Shown here one piece after another: positions 62,046 to 64,000 of a DNA stretch of 64,000 bases (its first letter is position 1; each line of letters starts with the position of its first letter). The translations under genes and the position numbers were made by a program. Location of the stretch: assembly GCF_019904255.1 (NCBI RefSeq), contig NZ_CP063203.1, positions 1,054,001 to 1,118,000 on the forward strand, read 5' to 3'. The stretch is from Marixanthomonas sp. SCSIO 43207. Its GTDB lineage: Bacteria; Bacteroidota; Bacteroidia; Flavobacteriales; Flavobacteriaceae. A model generated the notes under the pieces. The model made no database searches. It had not been told where the DNA came from and worked only from the letters and a program-made list of their open reading frames with translations.

Positions 62046-63647
62046 ATGGTCGATAAACACCAAACTAAAAGAAAAATCTCATTGGATAATTATGGGATTA
62101 AGAACGCAACAGTTAATTATCAACTCTCTTCAGAAGAACTTCATAACGCAACATTAAAAAACAATCAAGGTAAAGAAGCATCAAGTGGTGCACTTGCAGT
62201 TAATACCGGCGAGTTTACCGGTAGGTCACCTAAGGATCGTTTTATTGTAAAAGATGAAGTAACCGAGGATAAAATATGGTGGGGAGCTATTAACATCCCT
62301 TTTGAAGCTTCAAAATTTGATGCGCTTTATGATAAGGTAACAGATTACCTTTCTGAAAAAGAAGTGTATGTAAGAGATAGCTACGCCTGTGCAGATGATA
62401 ATTATAGACTTAATATACGAGTGATAAACGAGTATCCTTGGTCAAATATGTTTGCACATAACATGTTTTTACGCCCTACAGAAGATGAGCTTGAGTCTTT
62501 TGATCCAGAATGGCTTATAGTAAATGCTCCTGGTTTTATGGCAAATCCTGAAGAAGATGGAACTCGCCAACATAACTTTGCTATTTTGAATTTCAGTAAA
62601 AAAATTGCTTTAATTGGCGGTACCGGTTATACAGGAGAAATAAAGAAAGGAATCTTTTCTGCCTTAAACTTTATCCTACCTGTTTATAAAAACACGTTGC
62701 CTATGCACTGTTCGGCCAATGTAGGTGAAAACGGCGAAACAGCAATTTTCTTTGGTCTTTCAGGGACTGGAAAAACAACGCTTTCTGCAGATCCAGACAG
62801 AAAATTAATTGGAGATGATGAACATGGTTGGACTGCTGAAAATACAGTATTCAATTTTGAAGGCGGATGTTATGCAAAAGTGATTGATCTTTCACCAAAA
62901 AAAGAGCCAGACATTTTTAAAGCAATTAAACCGGGTGCTATCCTAGAGAATGTAGTTATGGATAGTGAAGGTAATGTTGACTTTGCAGATACATCTGTAA
63001 CTCAAAACACGCGTGTAAGTTACCCTATTTATCATATTGATAATATACAACAACCATCAATTGGTAAAAACCCAAAAAATATATTTTTCCTTACGGCAGA
63101 TGCCTTTGGTGTTTTGCCTCCTATATCAAAATTAACCCCTGGTCAAGCCGCATATCATTTTATTAGCGGTTACACTGCAAAAGTAGCCGGTACAGAAGCT
63201 GGTATTGACGAGCCGCTTCCAAGTTTTTCTGCTTGTTTTGGGGCTCCATTTATGCCGTTGCACCCAACAAAATATGCTGAAATGCTAAGTGCAAAGATGA
63301 AAGATGCCGGTGTAAATGTTTGGTTAGTAAATACAGGATGGACAGGTGGTCCTTACGGTACAGGAAGACGCATGAAGTTGAAATATACCAGAGCTATGAT
63401 TACTGCTGCACTTAATAATGATTTAAAAGACGTAGCATATGAGCAACATCCAATATTTGGATTAAGCATGCCAACTGAATGTCCTAATGTCCCAGACGAT
63501 GTATTAAACCCTAGAGAAACCTGGGAAGATAAGGCAGCATATGACACAAAAGCTGAATCTTTAGCAAAATCTTTTAAAACTAACTTTGAAAAATTTGAGT
63601 CTTACGCAAATGAAGAAATTCTTTCAGGAGCACCTATTAAAGGCTAG
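62046..63647 (+). CDS. pckA: Phosphoenolpyruvate carboxykinase (ATP)
   Basis: PckA converts oxaloacetate and ATP to phosphoenolpyruvate, the entry to gluconeogenesis, and links with fbp in the same window. It has 533 residues. The substrate/metal segment GGTGYTGEIKKGIFSALNF and P-loop FGLSGTGKTTLSAD near 233-246 are clear, and IGDDEHGW is the metal-binding motif. The ATG 62046 is preferred over the GTG at 62043. It ends before a strong terminator. Confidence 0.97.
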   Translation: MVDKHQTKRKISLDNYGIKNATVNYQLSSEELHNATLKNNQGKEASSGALAVNTGEFTGRSPKDRFIVKDEVTEDKIWWGAINIPFEASKFDALYDKVTDYLSEKEVYVRDSYACADDNYRLNIRVINEYPWSNMFAHNMFLRPTEDELESFDPEWLIVNAPGFMANPEEDGTRQHNFAILNFSKKIALIGGTGYTGEIKKGIFSALNFILPVYKNTLPMHCSANVGENGETAIFFGLSGTGKTTLSADPDRKLIGDDEHGWTAENTVFNFEGGCYAKVIDLSPKKEPDIFKAIKPGAILENVVMDSEGNVDFADTSVTQNTRVSYPIYHIDNIQQPSIGKNPKNIFFLTADAFGVLPPISKLTPGQAAYHFISGYTAKVAGTEAGIDEPLPSFSACFGAPFMPLHPTKYAEMLSAKMKDAGVNVWLVNTGWTGGPYGTGRRMKLKYTRAMITAALNNDLKDVAYEQHPIFGLSMPTECPNVPDDVLNPRETWEDKAAYDTKAESLAKSFKTNFEKFESYANEEILSGAPIKG

Positions 63648-63667
63648 TTAGTAGATACCATATAAAT

Positions 63668-63701
63668 AAAAAGCGCTGTAAATTTTTACAGCGCTTTTTT
63701 T
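63668..63701. terminator. Bidirectional terminator between pckA and hemD
   Basis: AGCGCTGTAAA pairs with TTTACAGCGCT plus flanking A/T runs, a strong stem that serves both convergent genes. Confidence 0.92.
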
Positions 63702-63723
63702 GTTTTTGTAAATAAAAAAATAG

Positions 63724-64000
63724 TTACTTTTTGTTTACTTCTTTAATGTACTTTTCAAGTGCCATTGTCATAGAAGGTGTTTCTGGAGTTGGCGCTTGAA
63801 TGTCTACTCTAAGACCGTTGTCGGTTACAGCTTTAACAGTTGTGTTTCCAAAGACAGCAATTCGAGTGTTTTTTTGCTCAAAATCTGGAAAGTTTTCTAG
63901 TAAAGAAACAATCCCGCTTGGGCTAAAGAATACAAGAATGTCATAATACACATCTCTAAGGTCAGAAAGGTCGCTTACCACTGTTCTGTAGAAAGTGGCT
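63724..64000 (-). CDS. hemD: Uroporphyrinogen-III synthase, 5' part cut by window
   Basis: HemD closes and inverts ring D of the linear tetrapyrrole to give uroporphyrinogen III, a heme and siroheme precursor. The reading frame is open to base 64000, so the start lies right of the window. About 92 C-terminal residues are visible. DVYYDILVFFSPSGIVSLLENFPDF and RIAVFGNTTVKAVTDNGLRVDIQAP are typical of the second lobe. A GTG inside the frame at 63981 is not the start, since upstream codons continue (FYRT then VSDLSDL). Confidence 0.9.
   Translation of the reverse strand, partial: ATFYRTVVSDLSDLRDVYYDILVFFSPSGIVSLLENFPDFEQKNTRIAVFGNTTVKAVTDNGLRVDIQAPTPETPSMTMALEKYIKEVNKK

Noticed and set aside
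1-64000. CRISPR arrays, tRNA/rRNA genes, IS elements, prophage genes or integration sites
   Set aside because: No regularly spaced repeats, cloverleaf-like tracts, transposase, integrase or phage structural genes were found by reading; the absence of short tRNAs is less certain than the rest.

Overview
The window is a gene-dense, AT-rich stretch of chromosome from a member of the Bacteroidota, almost certainly a (probably marine) Flavobacteriaceae. Evidence for this: promoter -7 boxes of the TAnnTTTG type, weak or absent Shine-Dalgarno sites, a type IX secretion (T9SS) sorting domain, a TPP-riboswitch-controlled TonB receptor, and families typical of the phylum (DUF4301, DUF3127, DUF3098, DUF4286, an OlsF-like aminolipid synthase). 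About 63 protein genes are supported, two of them cut by the window edges. I see no tRNA, rRNA, CRISPR array, transposase, integrase or phage gene. Most of it looks like ordinary core genome with a few accessory islands.

Layout. 1-1377: cysteine biosynthesis (cysE, cut at the left edge, overlapping cysM). 1426-4758: mfd on the minus strand. 4864-7414: DoxX, short-chain dehydrogenase and flavoprotein disulfide-reductase-like operon. 7423-8223: TspO-like membrane protein. 8246-13951: a minus-strand operon joined by ATGA overlaps encoding the ligase-associated DNA-damage module (exonuclease, ATP-dependent ligase, Lhr-type helicase, PdeM-type endonuclease). 14090-19291: TerB-like protein, fbp, GNAT, aspartokinase and a fused OlsF-like acyltransferase. 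19297-25758: MBOAT/SGNH pair, DUF1206 protein, flavodoxin-like oxidoreductase, PAS histidine kinase with a single-domain response regulator, and a TM2 protein. 25808-29666: rsmA-mgtE-thioesterase-hydroxyacid dehydrogenase-VOC operon. 29667-29955: a non-coding gap with signs of a small plus-strand RNA. 29956-32063: DUF4286 and TPR proteins. 32196-35548: thiamine-binding-like protein, PnuC/PnuT-like transporter, NadR-like kinase, DUF4301 protein and ArfB. 35743-40662: two duplicated small secreted proteins with identical sigma-54-like promoter elements, next to a sigma-54 response regulator and a hybrid sensor kinase. 40773-43197: TPP riboswitch and TonB receptor. 43240-47655: Rieske-like lipoprotein, greA, HIT protein, zinc-ribbon protein, sensor kinase, flavin reductase and DUF3127 protein. 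47728-52097: short-chain fatty acid transporter, aat, a PPAD-like T9SS-secreted deiminase and a short TPR protein. 52094-56143: tag, TonB-like protein, truB, uppP, DUF3098 protein and ftsX. 56267-63647: leuS, YugP-type peptidase, saccharopine dehydrogenase-like protein, DUF423 protein and pckA. 63724 to the right edge: hemD.

How the parts fit together. Two loci probably serve vitamin uptake: the riboswitch-controlled outer-membrane receptor, and the separate binding protein/PnuC/kinase operon 9 kb away. The duplicated secreted proteins, the sigma-54 regulator and the hybrid kinase could form one regulatory circuit. The deiminase keeps the two arginines that in Porphyromonas PPAD select C-terminal peptidyl-arginine, so it may be a secreted citrullinating enzyme and not an agmatine deiminase. 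No wholly new system stands out. The best leads are the sigma-54/duplicated-gene circuit, the PPAD-like enzyme, the structured RNA candidate near 29.9 kb and the extended LeuRS insert.
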